From: Codonopsis lanceolata
Taxonomy: Eukaryota > Streptophyta > Magnoliopsida > Asterales > Campanulaceae
Direction of reading: 5' to 3'
Assembly (NCBI GenBank): GCA_013146195.2
Contig: CM028379.1
Coordinates: forward strand, 113,330,168 to 113,394,167
DNA length: 64,000 nucleotides
A program made the translations under genes and the position numbers. Below, piece after piece: positions 20,460 to 33,502 of the stretch. The notes under the pieces were generated by a model. That model searched no databases. It was not told the origin of the DNA and was given only the letters and a program-made list of their open reading frames with translations. The first letter of the stretch is position 1, and each line of letters starts with the position of its first letter.

Positions 20460-20742
20460 CAGATATTTTGAGTGATGCCCAAATTTGGGTAGTGGCTTTT
20501 GCATTGCGACGCCCAAAATTTTGAACGATACCCAAATTTGGGCAATGACTTTTGCATTGTGACGCCCAAAATTTTGAGCGATGCCCAAATTTGGGCAGTG
20601 GTTTTTGCATTTCGACGCCCAAAATTTTGAGTGATGCCCAATGTTTTTTATTGTGAAGCCCAAATTTGGGCTGACTTTGTCCGTACATCTTTCCTTCATT
20701 AAGGGTATCTTCGTCATTTTTCCTCCAAAAGTGTACTTTAGT
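20460..20742. repeat. Family X copy 3: 'cccaaatttggg' array plus right end
   Basis: About four units of roughly 57 bp, each with a palindrome CCCAAATTTGGG and a second word 'gacgcccaaaattttga'. They are followed by a family X right end at 20693-20742 ('ttcattaagggtatcttcgt', 'ccaaaagtgtacttta'). The repetitive minus-strand peptides encoded here are by-products of the repeat. The left end was not identified. Confidence 0.6.
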
Positions 20743-20889
20743 AATTTAAAACAAATATAGTGGACTTTTGTAGTTATATTTTCTTCACAGGGGACCGGCC
20801 CGATTATCACCCTAAAAAAAGGAAAAAAATGCGGGTCGGTCCACTTTCCAAAATTTTTATTCGCTCTAGTACCTTTTTTTTTTTTTTTC

Positions 20890-21290
20890 AAACAGGAAAA
20901 TGACATTTTTGGGGAAAAAAACTATGATACCCTTAATGAGCATGAGACGCGATACGAAAATGAATCACAATGCATTGATTATTGAACTGCAATGTATCAA
21001 TTTTATTGCATTAATTTTTGCACCGCGATATATCAGTTTTATTGAGTGCATTGATTATTGAACCGCGATGCATCAATTTTATTGCATTAATTTTGCACCG
21101 CGATTCATTACTTTAATTGTCTAATCTATTTTTGCACCGCGATACATCAATGTTTGAACCGCGATTCATTAGTTTAATTGCATACTCTATTTTTGCACCG
21201 CAATACATCAACGTTTGAACCGAGACACATCAATGTTTGAATCGCGATACATTAATCTGATATTTTTGTACCACGATATAAAATCATAAA
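20890..21290. repeat. Family X copy 4: left end plus 'caccgcgat' array
   Basis: The left end 20890-20956 ('gaaaatgacatttttgggga', 'atgatacccttaatgagc') is followed by an array of 'gaaccgcgatgcatcaattt' and 'tgcaccgcgatacatca' words up to about 21275. No right end was seen. Copies 3 and 4 are separated by a linker 'ggtcggtccactttcc' that recurs before copy 2 ('ggaccgatccactttatg', 15114). Confidence 0.55.
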
Positions 21291-22104
21291 GAAGCAGACC
21301 ACGTCATCCACCTTCTTCTTCCATCTCCTTCGTCGTAAGCCTTCTTCTTCCTTTTCCGCTTTCGTCTCTACTGAAAAATCACAATCCAGTACATATCCAT
21401 TACAGTTTCGTATTTCATAAATCAAAAAAATTGTTTACCTTTTAGGGGAATTGCCCCCGAACCCCGCTCCGTTGCGTAATAATGGTGATTTTCGAATCCA
21501 ATGTGTTTCCCGAAGCTATTGAAGGAGACGATGACATTTTCGGAATAATATTTTGAAAAATGGTCTTTTGTAGTTAAAAAAAAAAAAGATAAAATTTTAA
21601 GATTAGAAACTTTGAAAAAGGGATCGACTATAATTTTATTCTAAAAAAAAGGTATTTAAACGTTTAGAAACTTTAAAACATAGATCGCCTGGATTTCAAC
21701 ATAAAAGCTTTCCAAATGGATCACCCGAATTTCAACCTAGAGTTTGTATGCATTCTTAGGTTGTTGACTTGTTGGGCCAATCTTATAACGCTAAAGCGTA
21801 AGGACTGTCATAAACGGTAAGTTTACATATATTGGGTCGGGTTGGGTTGTTGTATTGGACTTCTTTTAGTACAAGCTTTATTGGACTTCAATTTCTACCT
21901 TTTGAAAAACTATTTTAATTAAAATTTTGAATTTTAATGATTGAGATAAAATTGGTTTTAGTTCACATCAATTTTACCAGATTATCAAATTTCTTACCAT
22001 AATTAAAAAAATAATTACTTAAATAATACTAATCTTCCTGTAAGAAATAAGAAAAGGATTAAGTATTAACAATTGATTGCCTAATAGATTACCGCTTATA
22101 TATG
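21291..22104. other. Non-genic stretch
   Basis: No gene recognised. A CT-rich tract lies at 21310-21370. A repeated phrase 'tagaaactttgaaaaaggga' / 'tagaaactttaaaacataga' occurs at 21604 and 21664. Confidence 0.5.
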
Positions 22105-22109
22105 GTTTG

Positions 22110-22902
22110 TGATGTGCCCGACCAGGCCAGGTCACGAGCAAAGCACGAGCTATCATCACGTGCCAATCACGGACATAAATAGTATGGAACTTACCAGCTT
22201 AGCGGCCAGAGCTAACAAGACATCAAGCAAGGGATAAAGCAACCCCGATTCGAGCTTGACTGGGCATAGGCCTTGTTTGCCCGACCAGGGGCCATGTCCG
22301 GGGACCGTACTCATAGCAGACAAGGAATCCGACTTATCCCGTCCAAACCTGGTTGAGCACTAGCCTTGCCTGCCCGACTAGGGGTCACGCCTGGGATCTA
22401 CACTTACCTCAAATCAGTCTGCACCAGATAGTCAGGCAGACCCTTGCTCGCCCCGGCACGCATCTAGCCGGAGACTTCAGAAACTTGCTCCCCAAGACAA
22501 GTCAAAGGTTTCTTTATTCAAGCAGAACATTTGTTTTATCTGCTCCTACATTCACGCGGCCAGCCGGCTATCATGCCTATAATTTAGGGATTCTATCCTT
22601 GATTGATTGGGTATCTATGGAAACTAAATCCCACCCGGATTCTATGTCACTGGGGGGCTATAAATATCCCTCCAAAAACCACAAACAAGGTACACACACT
22701 TTCTTGAGCCTAGAACCTCTGTCAAATTCTCTCTTGACATATACATCTGATGCTTACTCTCACGTCGGAGTGGTTTTGCGAGGCCAAGTCTTGCACTTCC
22801 ACTAAGGTTTATTTGTGATCTTAATCAGGTTCAAGAAAGCTGTTTAAGCCCAGATATTCTACCCATCTTACCGACGGCTCAAGCTGTATTTTTACCACAT
22901 CA
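22110..22902. mobile_element. Solo LTR, 793 bp, 5 bp TSD
   Basis: The element runs TGATGTGCCCGACC...TTTTTACCACATCA, ending in the LTR-type inverted repeat TGATGTG/CACATCA. It is flanked by GTTTG at 22105-22109 and 22903-22907. No internal coding sequence is present. The 150-codon open frame at 22353 lies inside the LTR and matches no domain. The superfamily is probably gypsy by style, not proven. The stretch 838-2055 appears related. Confidence 0.88.
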
Positions 22903-22907
22903 GTTTG

Positions 22908-23941
22908 ATCGATAGTAATTAAAAGTATTGAGGCTATTAGAGTTTAAACTTTACGTAAATCTATTTCCTTCTATCACATCATTTAGTACAATATACAGTA
23001 GATTAATAAGAGTTTTGCTAGGCGTAGTACGGAAAAATGCTAAACATATATATCACATATTTAAGCTAAATTAAACCAATGACCATTTTAAAACAAAATG
23101 TATAAATTACTATAATACCTTTCACCAAAAAATAGTAATTCATATATATATATTAAGTGGAACTTTAGGAGGGCTGGAGGGGCCAGCCACCACAATTTTA
23201 AGTATTTTTGAAAAAAAAATGCAAGGATGGCCACCCGTGGTAGCCGGCCCCTCAAGCTTGATGGATGGTAATGCAACATTTTTAAAAAATATAAAAAATT
23301 AGATATGAGGATTATCTTGTAGATGTTTTCTTTAAAGTATATTAATTTTTTTTTTAATTTGAGTAAAGAGCAATGATGTATCCAAAATATGGTGAGGATA
23401 TCTGGGCTATGAAATAAAGATATCTGAGCTTTGTATCTTCTTAACCCAAACATGTCAATCAATTCAAATCACATGAATTAGGTAAGGACTTACCCTACAA
23501 ATGCACTCTGGTATAAAGCCAGATACATATCCTTGCTCGCTTACGAATCGAGCTCGCACCATAATGTATGCATGTGACACACTCGTGATAATATTGATAA
23601 CGTGCTTGGCATGCGACTTGACCGCTGCTTGGGCCTGACAGCTCAAGCAATAAAATCAATATTTGTCTTTTTTTTATTTAAATTGAGTGAAGTAAAATTT
23701 CTTGAAAAAGTGTTACATTTAGCATATTTATAGTAATGCATGCATTTAGCACTTAAGATTGTTAATTAAAGAAGTCAGCAAAATATGTTTCAACTTCTAA
23801 ACAAGAAAGTTGGATGCAGTTTCTATGAATTTGAGTTGAAACTTTAGCAGGCCATGCATGGCTGCAGTTGAATGCTCCCTCCTTATGCAATTGAATGGTA
23901 CAGTTTAAAATATTTTTAGTTAATTTGATCAATTTTAGAAT
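22908..23941. other. Non-genic stretch with a small GC-rich inverted motif
   Basis: At 23170-23260 'ggaggggccagccaccac' and 'ggtagccggcccctc' form a small imperfect inverted pair, perhaps a MITE remnant. No TSD or gene was found. A minus-strand frame across it has no recognisable domain. Confidence 0.4.
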
Positions 23942-23944
23942 TAA

Positions 23945-24878
23945 GACTCCGTTTGTTTCACGGAAAATCATTTCCAGAAAATGATTTCCGGAAAATCAAA
24001 AGATTTCATTTTCAGGTGTTTGGTAAATCTTTTGAAAATATGTCAAAAAACATTTACGGGTGTTTGGCAAATTCACGAAAATGTTAGAAAAAAATATATG
24101 AATAAATACAAAAATAAAATTAGAAAATAAACAATGTTTAGAATGTCCCTAAAAAATCAATAAGGACTATCTTTTTTTAATAAGGTCCATATTTTTTTAA
24201 TCTCACAATTACAAATAATTTTTTTGATAATTGATATGAAAAAAAAAACGTTTTAAAATAGAAAATAGACAATGTTTAGGATGTCCCTAAGAAATGTTAC
24301 GGAAAATTATATATGAATAAATACAAAAAAATATATTCTAATATTAATGCACATATTAAATATAAAATAATGTTGAAATTTAAGTAATTTTTCTTTTGTA
24401 ACCCTCAATTTATCATTAGTGGTGTCAAGTTAATGTCTATCTTTTTTCAATCTCACAATTACAAATAATTTTTTTGATAATTGATATGAAAAAAATGTTT
24501 TAAAATAGAAAATTGACAATGGTTAGAATATCCCTAAATAATATAGGTGACACTAATTTTAGAACATAGTAAGCATTTATTAAAATTATAATTTATAAAT
24601 AATATGCACAAACTTTATTTATATTTATAAATAATTTATTTGTTGAGTAAAATATTGTGTGTGTAAGTAAATATGTGCAATTGTGAAAGGGGGCGGAAGA
24701 CGCCTGAACATTTGGAAAAATGACTTTGGAAAATGAATCGATGAAGTCATTTTCAGGAAAAAAGTTTTCGTTGACTCGGAAAACCTTTTACGTTGACCAC
24801 ATTTTACTAAGGTTACCAAACACCGGAAAATGAGGAAAATGTTTTCCGGAAGTCATTTTCTTTGAAACAAACGGAGCC
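23945..24878. mobile_element. Tourist/PIF-Harbinger-like element, 934 bp, TAA TSD
   Basis: Left end GACTCCGTTTGTTTCACGGA and right end (reverse complement) GGCTCCGTTTGTTTCAAAGA form long inverted repeats, followed by nested 'gaaaatgatttccgg' inverted words. TAA flanks both sides (23942-23944, 24879-24881), the 3 bp duplication typical of PIF/Harbinger. Inside, a segment of about 250 bp ('tctcacaattacaaataatt', 'gaaaatagacaatgtttag') occurs in two or three diverged copies. No transposase. Confidence 0.8.
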
Positions 24879-24939
24879 TAACTTTTAAAAAATTGTAAAA
24901 ATGGTGAATTATACGGAGTAGTAGTTTTCAAAAGTTATA

Positions 24940-25177
24940 CTCCCTCCGTCCCTAATTTATTGTCGGTTTTTAGTTTAAAGAAAATCTATTGTTGGATTAT
25001 TTATATTGGTTTAATGTGTAGTTTCCATTAATGTCCATACATATGTGGCTATAATTAAAGTAGATTGAAAAAAGTAAGGGTAAAGTGGTAAAAATGATGT
25101 TCTAAAGGTAAGTTTCAAGTGAATGATTATTTTTAATTTAAAAGGAAAGTGAGACGATAATTTAGGGACGGAGGGAG
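24940..25177. mobile_element. Complete Stowaway MITE, 238 bp
   Basis: CTCCCTCCGTCCCTAATTTA at the left and TAATTTAGGGACGGAGGGAG at the right form a nearly perfect TIR, with TA duplications at 24938-24939 and 25178-25179. It is the best-preserved of the Stowaway copies in the window. Confidence 0.95.
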
Positions 25178-27837
25178 TATAATTTTATTTTCTCCAACTA
25201 TAAATGAAAGTATATATGTTAAATATCCATCATAAAACTAGTCAAATGATTTGGACTCACAAATATCTTTAAACATAAATATATATCTTCCGCATCCTCC
25301 ACTATTTTCATTGTCGGCAAGAGCTTGGACGTTAAGAATATAGAATGGGAGTTTTAGAGTGTGGAATATAATTAATTTGCATCGCCATTTGTGGCGACCA
25401 AGGTGTTTGTGGAGGAGTGGGGACAGACATAGATGGAAGAGACACCTTTATGAATGTCCATTACAAACACATACTATATCATTGGCATTGACTCACTTGT
25501 CCAAATGCATTTTGGAAAGTTCCCTTTTAATTTCTGCTGTTTTTTTGGGATACCCCTGATCTTTCTCTCTCTCAGTTTCTTTTTACTGTAGAAAATTTTG
25601 AGTTTGCCAACTCGAGCGAGGTTCAATGCTGAGTATCTGATCACCCGTTAGCTATGGAAAGTGGAAACCATATATATCATATCTCTCCCTTGTCCCTTAA
25701 AGTATAGAAGAAAGTAGCAAGGCACAGATTCTTATTCAAATTTCACAACCGACGAATATGTAAATTTGAACTCACCAGTCATTTTATTGATTGATTTTCA
25801 GTTCTCCCTTTCCTTTCTCACTTATAATTATCTGGCAATGGCATGCTGCATTCATCCCTTATATTAACTTCACCCTATACCTACTTGTACATAGTTACAA
25901 CACTAGCTACATTAATCTGCAATTTGATTCCTTCTCCTCAGCTCAGCTCCTTGTTTGACCGGCCATTCTATTTGTTTAGAAAACAAAGAAATTGTTTCTC
26001 AAAAGACAAAAGCTTGCGTGGTTATCTAAATCTGATCTTACTTTTCGAGAAGAAATCTCAGTTTCATTTTCATATATGGATCTCTGCGCAGATGAGTATA
26101 TAATACTACTCCCTACATTTTATACTAGTATATGATTATGATGGGATGTTTATTTTTGGAATCCATTATCCATGATTAAAGAATTATCATTAATGCAACT
26201 CAAATATCCATGAAACCACAAAGGATGTCTGTCATGTCAGTTTCATTTTTAATATGAACCGGACCGGACGATGCTTCACTTACTTCAAAAATTACATTAT
26301 TAATTCAATTCACAAACATCCATTTTTCTGTCGTTTCCATGAGCATCTTCTTAGTTTGACATTGCCAACTGCTCATCTCTAATTATATAATACAAGTTTC
26401 ATTTTTCTTCATTAATTTTTCATCTCTTTGATTAGAGATTCTTAAACTTCATCCAAGATTAACTTTGAATTACTTCTCTTAAACTTTCTATGCATTTTAT
26501 ATATACCAAAATATAAAATATACAACTTGATTTTGATTTATATCATTCGTAGCCGTAGCCGTAGGACCGAGTGAGTATATTAATTTCTAGTTTTCCAATA
26601 CAAGGATCATATTGTTTACATATGCCATTTTGAACACAAACGAATTTATAGCATTAAGAGAGTGCTTCACTTATTGAAATTAGATAGTGCTAAATCCATT
26701 AAAAGGTTTCAAATGCAGCCACACTAGATTTTACATAGAGTAATTCTCTTCTCAAACCGTCTTATGGATTATAATTCGTAAGAAAGAGAGTCTCGCTCTC
26801 TCTTACAAATTTCACCAATACACTGTGTGTTGAGTTAGGAAGATTAATAGTACAAAAAATATCCATAAGACTAATCTTTTCTAAGTGTTTTGCCTTTAGA
26901 ATATACTTGTTAGGATTTAGGAAGAAGAAAAGAAAAAAAAATGAAAAACAAGAGATAAGATAGAAGCATTAACAAGTCCATCAACTACAAGGTTATTGAA
27001 ATACTGAATGATATCATCTCATAATTGAATTCTCTAAATGTATCTTTAAATGACTTTTACCTATATGTCAATTCATGTTAATGTATAAAATATTGAAAGA
27101 TGTATTTAAGAAATTCAGTTATTGAAAAGGAGTCAAGTTTCATGTGTTGGTGTTGATATATTTATACTTCCTCCCTTCTAGGTAAAAAATCTTTATTTGA
27201 AAATCTAACTTTTCAATATAATAATAATTTTAATAACTCATTAATAATAAAATAATACTGTTATATCTTAATTTTTTTACTCCGTTGTCAACAACAGACA
27301 ATTAACCTATTTTCATTAAAAAAATTACTCCATTCGATCCGAGCAAAAAGCCTTCTATTCTATTTTGAGATTTTTCTCTCCACATATAAAAGTCATAGTT
27401 ATTTCTTATAAATTAATAGATGGACAAAAATAATCATTCACCAAATAAACCCCCCCAACCATTTAATTAAGGACAAAACAAGTAAATTTACCATGATAAA
27501 AAATAATGTTTTGACAAAAATAACCTCAAATATAATAAGCCACTTACCATTAATTAAGGTCAAACAAGTAAATTTGTCATAGACTAATTAATTTCATTAA
27601 TAATCAAATAATAATTTGATCCCTTGACTTGTACCTATTTTAAAATTAGGTCCTACAATTTAGAATTATATTTATTTCATCTTATATTTTTATTTTCTTA
27701 TCATTTTCCTCCAACCATTATTGTTAAAAATGCGTCCAATATTTTCTAAAATAACAAAAATACCCTAACTCAGTTGAGAAACTAAAAATTTATTTGAAAC
27801 TAATAATATGATTTTACTTTCTTAAATATGTTCGCTA
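25178..27837. other. AT-rich intergenic DNA, no gene recognised
   Basis: No transposon ends, RNA genes or credible coding exons were seen. Short open frames (25359, 25843) lack domains. The phrase 'tacttcctcccttctaggta' at 27170 resembles a decayed MITE end but no partner was found. Confidence 0.5.
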
Positions 27838-30665
27838 AAGACATTATAGATGTATATGAAAAATTATTACTATAATAATAAATTTGTTGGTGAGTATCGA
27901 GATATTGAGAAAATATGTAGTATGTTTAGTTATTACCGTTGAATAAGCTAAAAGAAATGAGTTAAGAAAATATGTCATAATGTCAATAAGATGAAGAAAA
28001 TGAAGAACAAATTGATGAATGTGTGCATTTTGTTACAAAAAAAAAAACTAAAATCTATAATTTGTTTATTTGAATTTTCGCTACTACAAGCGCCTTAAAA
28101 ACTATCATACTAGTCTTAACTTGTAGATATTACAAACAAAATCATAGTTAGTACTCACAAATAACTAGGTTCAAAATATTTTACTCCTTTCTGTAGTTGG
28201 GTTTCAAACCTCTAACCTCTTTTTGTCTTAAATTGCTTGCTCTTCTTCATAGAACCTGAGGAACTTACGTGTGAGAATCTCTCTATTCCCCTTCCATGAC
28301 TATCGATTTTTCTTTTCTTCTACCGCAACTCTCTTTTAATTGAAAGAGACTCTCACCAATGGATATTCTTTCAAGTAGTCTCATCATAAATTAGATTCTC
28401 TCCTTACATGACACCGAAAGTGGATAGGAACTAAGAAATGAGAGACGTTCGAAGAAAGAAGTCTGATTAATTAGAAGCTAAAGAAATTCTATATCTCCAT
28501 TTGAGCAAGGCGATGTGAATGTGTTTCTTGGTGATGGTGATGGTGGTACTGCTGATGACCGCATGGATGGTCGTGTTAGTGGCGGTGGTGACAAGGATTG
28601 TAGGGATGACAGTGGTGGTTTAGATGAAATACAACATTGTGAGATTTCTAAGTCATCAAATTTTCAAATATCATATGGGTTTCAGTTTCAATTTCAAAAT
28701 TTGAAAATTGAAAAAAAAAATGAATTTGAGTTTGTAAAAGGTGAAAGTTAAGGTTGTGGTGGTGGTGTGTATAATTGATGAGTTTTTCAAATTGGTTACT
28801 TCAAAGGAAGGAGTCGGGAATTAGAAAAGGAAATAAAATAAAATCAAAAATTAACTTTTGGACTAATGGTGAAATTTGAAGCAATAGTGGTGGTGGTGGT
28901 GGTGAGTATATGAATGATGTGGTTAATGAAAGAAAGTAAAGGATACAAAATTCATTAAATAAAATTTAAATTTCATTTTTTTGGAGTAATACATTTTTAA
29001 ACTTTAAATTTAAATATAAGACAAAGTATAACTAATTTTGGATTATTGAAATAATAATTTATTTTTTTAATTATAAAAATATTTTAAATATCAAATGGCA
29101 AACTAAATGATGAAATTATAACAAAATTTCACTTTGTGTCACAAGTATAATGACCAAAATAATCCTCATGTACATGATTTTTCATCACTATTTTTAACGT
29201 CCATGGACGAGAGAGGACAAAGTAGACAACTAGAAAAATCGTGTATGAAAGTGAGACATCATAGGTTGGGAAAAACATTATTAGAGGTATATGAAAAATT
29301 GTAATTATAATAATACATTTGTTGTTGAGTATCGAGATATTAAGCAAATCTGTAGCGTGCTTAGTAATTACGTGTGAATAAGCTAAGAGAAATGTGCTAA
29401 TAAAAAGATGCTATAATCGTCTAGAAGATAAAGAAAAATAGAGAACTTAGTTGACAAATATGTGTGTTTTGTTAGTATACAAATTAAGTTAGAATCTATA
29501 GGAGAGGCGTTTGAAGAAAGTAGTTCGACTTAACGGAAGTTAGGTGGAATAAGACATTGGACAAAAGATTAAGGAATTAGACAAAGAAATAAGATAAAAC
29601 CAAAAAATAATTTTTGGGCTAACGGTGTTATTCGAGGTGGTAGTGGTGATAATGGCGGTGGGTCTATAAATGATGAGATTGATGGAAGAAAGTGAAGGAT
29701 AACAAAATAAATTAAATATATTCTAAATTTAATTATGGGACAAATCATAATGACAACATTGTTAGCTTTACAACTAATTTTATAACTTTCCTTACAACTA
29801 AGTCTTCAAGGGCAAAAATGTCTTTGTCTAAAACAACTTTATATCATTTTCCTTATCATTTCTTTTCATTCAAACCCGTCTCTTTCCGATGATTTCATCA
29901 ATAAGGGTTATGCATGAGTTTTCTCGTTAATCGCATATTTTTATAAGAATTTTAGTAAGTATAGTCTATAGCCTCGATTTCTACTTTAGGCGCATTTGCA
30001 AGGGAAAGAATGAGGAAGATTGGAGATGGAGTTTTACTAAAATCGACGGAGGTTAGTGCCAAAGATGTGATAGGTGTGACCGGAAGTGGAAAGGGTTGTA
30101 GAGATGACGACTATTGTGGTGGAGCATGAGATGGGAACTTGCACCGGGGGAAGAGGGAAGAAGAGGGTGTGAGATTAGCGTTTTTACTTTTAATACATTT
30201 ACCCCTTAACCAGATAAGGGAAATGACATTTTTGCCCTACAAGTGGAAGACCACATATTATTTAACGTGAATATTCTAACGTCCATCACGGTAGGGTGAA
30301 AAATGAAAAAAATGTTACCTTAGATGTCATCATGTCACAATCCTTAGGTTGGGATGCATTATACGATTTGGTGAATACTTTGAGGAGAAATTGTAATTGG
30401 CCATATAATTATTTTTGGATAATTGAAACAATTATTTATTATATTTATTTAAAAACATATTTTAAATGCTAAATGATTAATTGTATAATGAAGTTATAGT
30501 CAAATCTCATTTGTACCCTAAGCAAAATGACAAAAATAATCTTTACGTGATATGTACATACAATTTTCCATACGTTACTATTTTCAATGCCCTTAGACGA
30601 TTGGGGACAAAGTGGAACAAATAGAAAAATTATGTATGAAAGTGAGACACTTCGTAGGTTGAGAT
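27838..30665. repeat. Diverged tandem duplication, unit about 1.4 kb
   Basis: Unit 1 (about 27838-29272) and unit 2 (about 29273-30665) share ordered landmarks: 'gtatatgaaaaatt..ta', 'gagtatcgagatatt', 'gaataagct', a GGTGGTGG-rich stretch, 'gaaagaaagtaaagga' / 'gaagaaagtgaagga', and a tail with 'gtatgaaagtgagaca'. Divergence is high. The Gly/Asp-rich open frame at 28515-28751 in unit 1 is not preserved in unit 2, so it is probably not a gene. Confidence 0.75.
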
Positions 30666-31630
30666 ATAATGCAAGATTTAGTGTGTAATTTTGAAAGCTT
30701 ATCCTATTTTAGCCCTATCAAAATTAGTTCAAAATACATATTGTCCCCTAAGGTATCCACCAAATCCACTTTGACCCTCAAAATAATTTTTTTGTATTTT
30801 CATATTTCATATCAAATTTGGTGATTGAGATGTCACGTGTGGTAATCGTAGTGATAGAAATGGTAGCGAATAATGTTTAAGATCGAGAATTTGCTCTAAT
30901 CAAATCATAAATCATATCAACGGTGCTAAGGAGAAATTTGTTGGAATATAAGCTAGGGACGATGAAGATTGAAGACGGATTGAACCATGTCATGCATCAT
31001 CATTGTCCTATACATCTGTGATGGGTTCAAATATGAGTTTTGAAATTCAAGGTATATGATTATGCATTGTGTTGTACAAAAGAGAAACAGAGAAATGAAT
31101 TGTAATTTAGTCATTTAATATTGGCGAAAATGACGAATTTAATTTATTGTGGGTTCTTATTCATGGCGGCCTTGATACTTGAGTGCAATTATCTGATCTT
31201 GAGTTCTATCTCTCTAGTTTTTAATATGATTCTGCACTATTTTTTATTTATTTTTCTATATAAAAAATTGAATAAAAGATTTATACACTCTTAAGTTTTA
31301 TCTCATTTAAAATTTAAATAAGAGGTCATTGTTGGAAAAGAAGAGAAAACGTTGTCGAGAATAAAAAAAATGAAGTTTCTCTTTGGATAATAAAAGTAAA
31401 GAAAGCATTGCAAAAAAAATGACTAAAATACTTTACACGTGAAATACCATGTGTGTCTTAATGTCAGATTGGTAACCTTCGTAGTGGGTAGGGTGCAAAC
31501 TAGAAAAAAAGTAATAAAATGAGATATGAAAATGATACAAAACATATGTTAGGTGGTAAAGTGAGATTTTATAGATACTTTGGGGAATTTTGTATTTTAG
31601 AGTGCAAGTATATATTTTGGGGCGTGTGAG
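30666..31630. other. AT-rich intergenic DNA
   Basis: No gene was recognised. Phrases such as 'gagatatgaaaatgata' near 31520 echo the tail of the preceding tandem unit, suggesting a third, heavily decayed partial copy. Confidence 0.4.
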
Positions 31631-32658
31631 TAGGGTTGTTAAAAGTAAACGGGCGGGCTTGCCTACAGGCCCAAAAACCCGCCACTAAACGGCGGGCAAA
31701 AAAACGTGATCTTGACGGTCCTCGAATCCTTCGCCCAATCCGCCCGCTTAGGACCGTGGCAAACGGGTAAAGCCAACAAAATGTCAACCTATCCCAACTT
31801 CACGGCAGGCCGCAAAATTCAACCAAATTTGTGACCAACAAACCAACTCACCAATTAAGGAAATGTTAACTTATCCAACCAAGTGACCAACTATGCATTT
31901 GTGATTTGTGTGATATCTTAATTAAACGAAATTACCAAACCCTAAAACATGTAATCATAAATTTAGAAAAAATTAACCAAAGCTATCATAAATCATAAGT
32001 CAAACGATCCAAATGCAAGATTAGTAGACGAGACGTCGAGATCGAAGTGAGAAAAGAAAGATCAAGACCGGGTTAGAGAGTTGCTTGTAATTTGAAGAAG
32101 GACGGGCTGGAGTCGGCAAAGACTCGGCCGAGCAGCGTGGCGCAACAATGGTGGTGGAGGTCCCGAGTCGCACATATGGCGAAATGGCAAGTTCATTTTT
32201 CAGCGTGAGATGAGAGAGGTTGAGAGTTTGAGAATGAGGCCGGCCGAGGACATGCCAAGCGCAATCGCCTTCGAGGAAAAAGTCGTCGGAAGGCAAGTCA
32301 TGCGGTGTTCGCCGCTTGCGAGAGGGAGAGTTTTCAAAATTTAATTTTTGAGTTTTGACTTTTGATCACTACTACTAACCTAATACCCAAACTCTATTTT
32401 GACGGAAGGAAAACCGGAAAAGGAATGGGAATGGGCCGCTTCGACGAGTTGGATGTCGTGGCTGTGGTAATGTAATTTGTAAATGGATTTAAAACTTTTT
32501 AAAAATATAAGAAAGTGCTGCCGTCCCGCCACCCACCCCGCCTCCAACCCGCAGCCTGTGGGCAAAACTCGAAAAGCCCGCAGCATTCAAACATGTATCT
32601 AATACATCAACCTACCACTACTTAATAGGTGGCGGGGACGGGCCTGACGTTTACCCTA
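31631..32658. mobile_element. Probable non-autonomous Ac-like hAT element, 1.0 kb
   Basis: The stretch begins TAGGGTTGTTAAAAGTAAAC followed by 'gggcgggcttg..cccgcc' subterminal words. It ends with mirrored words 'ggcggggacgggcctgacgt' and TTTACCCTA. The style fits Ac-like hAT ends, but the 8 bp flanks (CGTGTGAG / TTTGACTC) do not match, so either the ends are slightly off or the copy is old. Small minus-strand frames inside lack known domains. Confidence 0.5.
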
Positions 32659-33502
32659 TTTGACTCTAGCTAACCGAGTTTGATTTCTATAACACATTTA
32701 TTATTATTTTTAAAGAAAATCATATATTCCGAAACGACATAAACAAAGTCTTAACAATAATGTGCTTATCTAAAATAGTAAGTTTGAATAGACAACGAAA
32801 AGTGAATGAATTCTTGTTTCATTAAAAAAGATTTAAAAATAACAAATAAAAAAGACAAATGTGTAGAATAAATTTATATACAATAACTAAAAGCATACAT
32901 TATAAATGATTGAAAAACAAAGTATCGAAAAATCACACAACAATACAATTTATATGTCTAAAAAGCTATAAAGATTAACAAACAAAAAATCTAATAATTA
33001 AAGTAAACAGAAAGTAAATGGACTAGCAAATCACTTAAAAACCATTAACATCACGTGATTCACCACATTAGCGTGAACCTTATTAATCATTTAAAAAGTC
33101 TACTTTTAAAAATAAAGACACAAAAATATCATTTTATTAATAATAAACTATTAAAATGTCAATTTTTTAAAAAATTGACTTTCAAACTAAGATTTACCGG
33201 TAACGGAGGAGTATCTTATATTTTGAAAGTGAGTTAAAAGTAAGTTAAAATGGTTAGGCGGATATTGGCGTCGGACCGATTACTAGAGCACTTAGGCGAG
33301 ATATACGCAGGTAGAAATAAGACATATATCGATTTTTAATATATTTTTTATTATAACCTAATTATTATTAAACATAATTTTTAAAATATACTAATACTAA
33401 ATATCATCTAATAATTTAAAAGTAATAATTACAATATGATGTTAAATTTTAAAAGTAAAACTAGAAATTTATTATCATCTATGGTTCAAAAATATTATAA
33501 AA
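32659..33502. other. AT-rich intergenic DNA up to the gap
   Basis: No gene or repeat end was recognised. The open frame at 33055 is AT-biased chance sequence, and the one at 33436 runs into the N stretch. Confidence 0.5.

Noticed and set aside
20382..20906. Minus-strand frames encoding a repeated KFGHRSKFWASQCK-like peptide
   Set aside because: The peptide repeat follows directly from the 57 bp DNA repeat and appears in several overlapping frames. There is no start context or domain.
14590..21290. Short repeated words as a possible CRISPR array
   Set aside because: Word lengths and spacings are irregular, there are no unique spacers of constant size, no cas genes, and the DNA is plant nuclear.
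22353..22805. 150-codon open frame as a gene
   Set aside because: It lies wholly inside a solo LTR with a perfect TSD. The composition is chance and no domain is recognisable.
28078..28100. 'ctactacaagcgcc' as a CACTA 5' end
   Set aside because: The first bases do not match CACTA, there are no subterminal repeats and no partner end.
28515..28751. Gly/Asp-rich open frame as a possible small protein
   Set aside because: The frame is not kept in the second tandem unit and consists mostly of GGT/GAT simple sequence.
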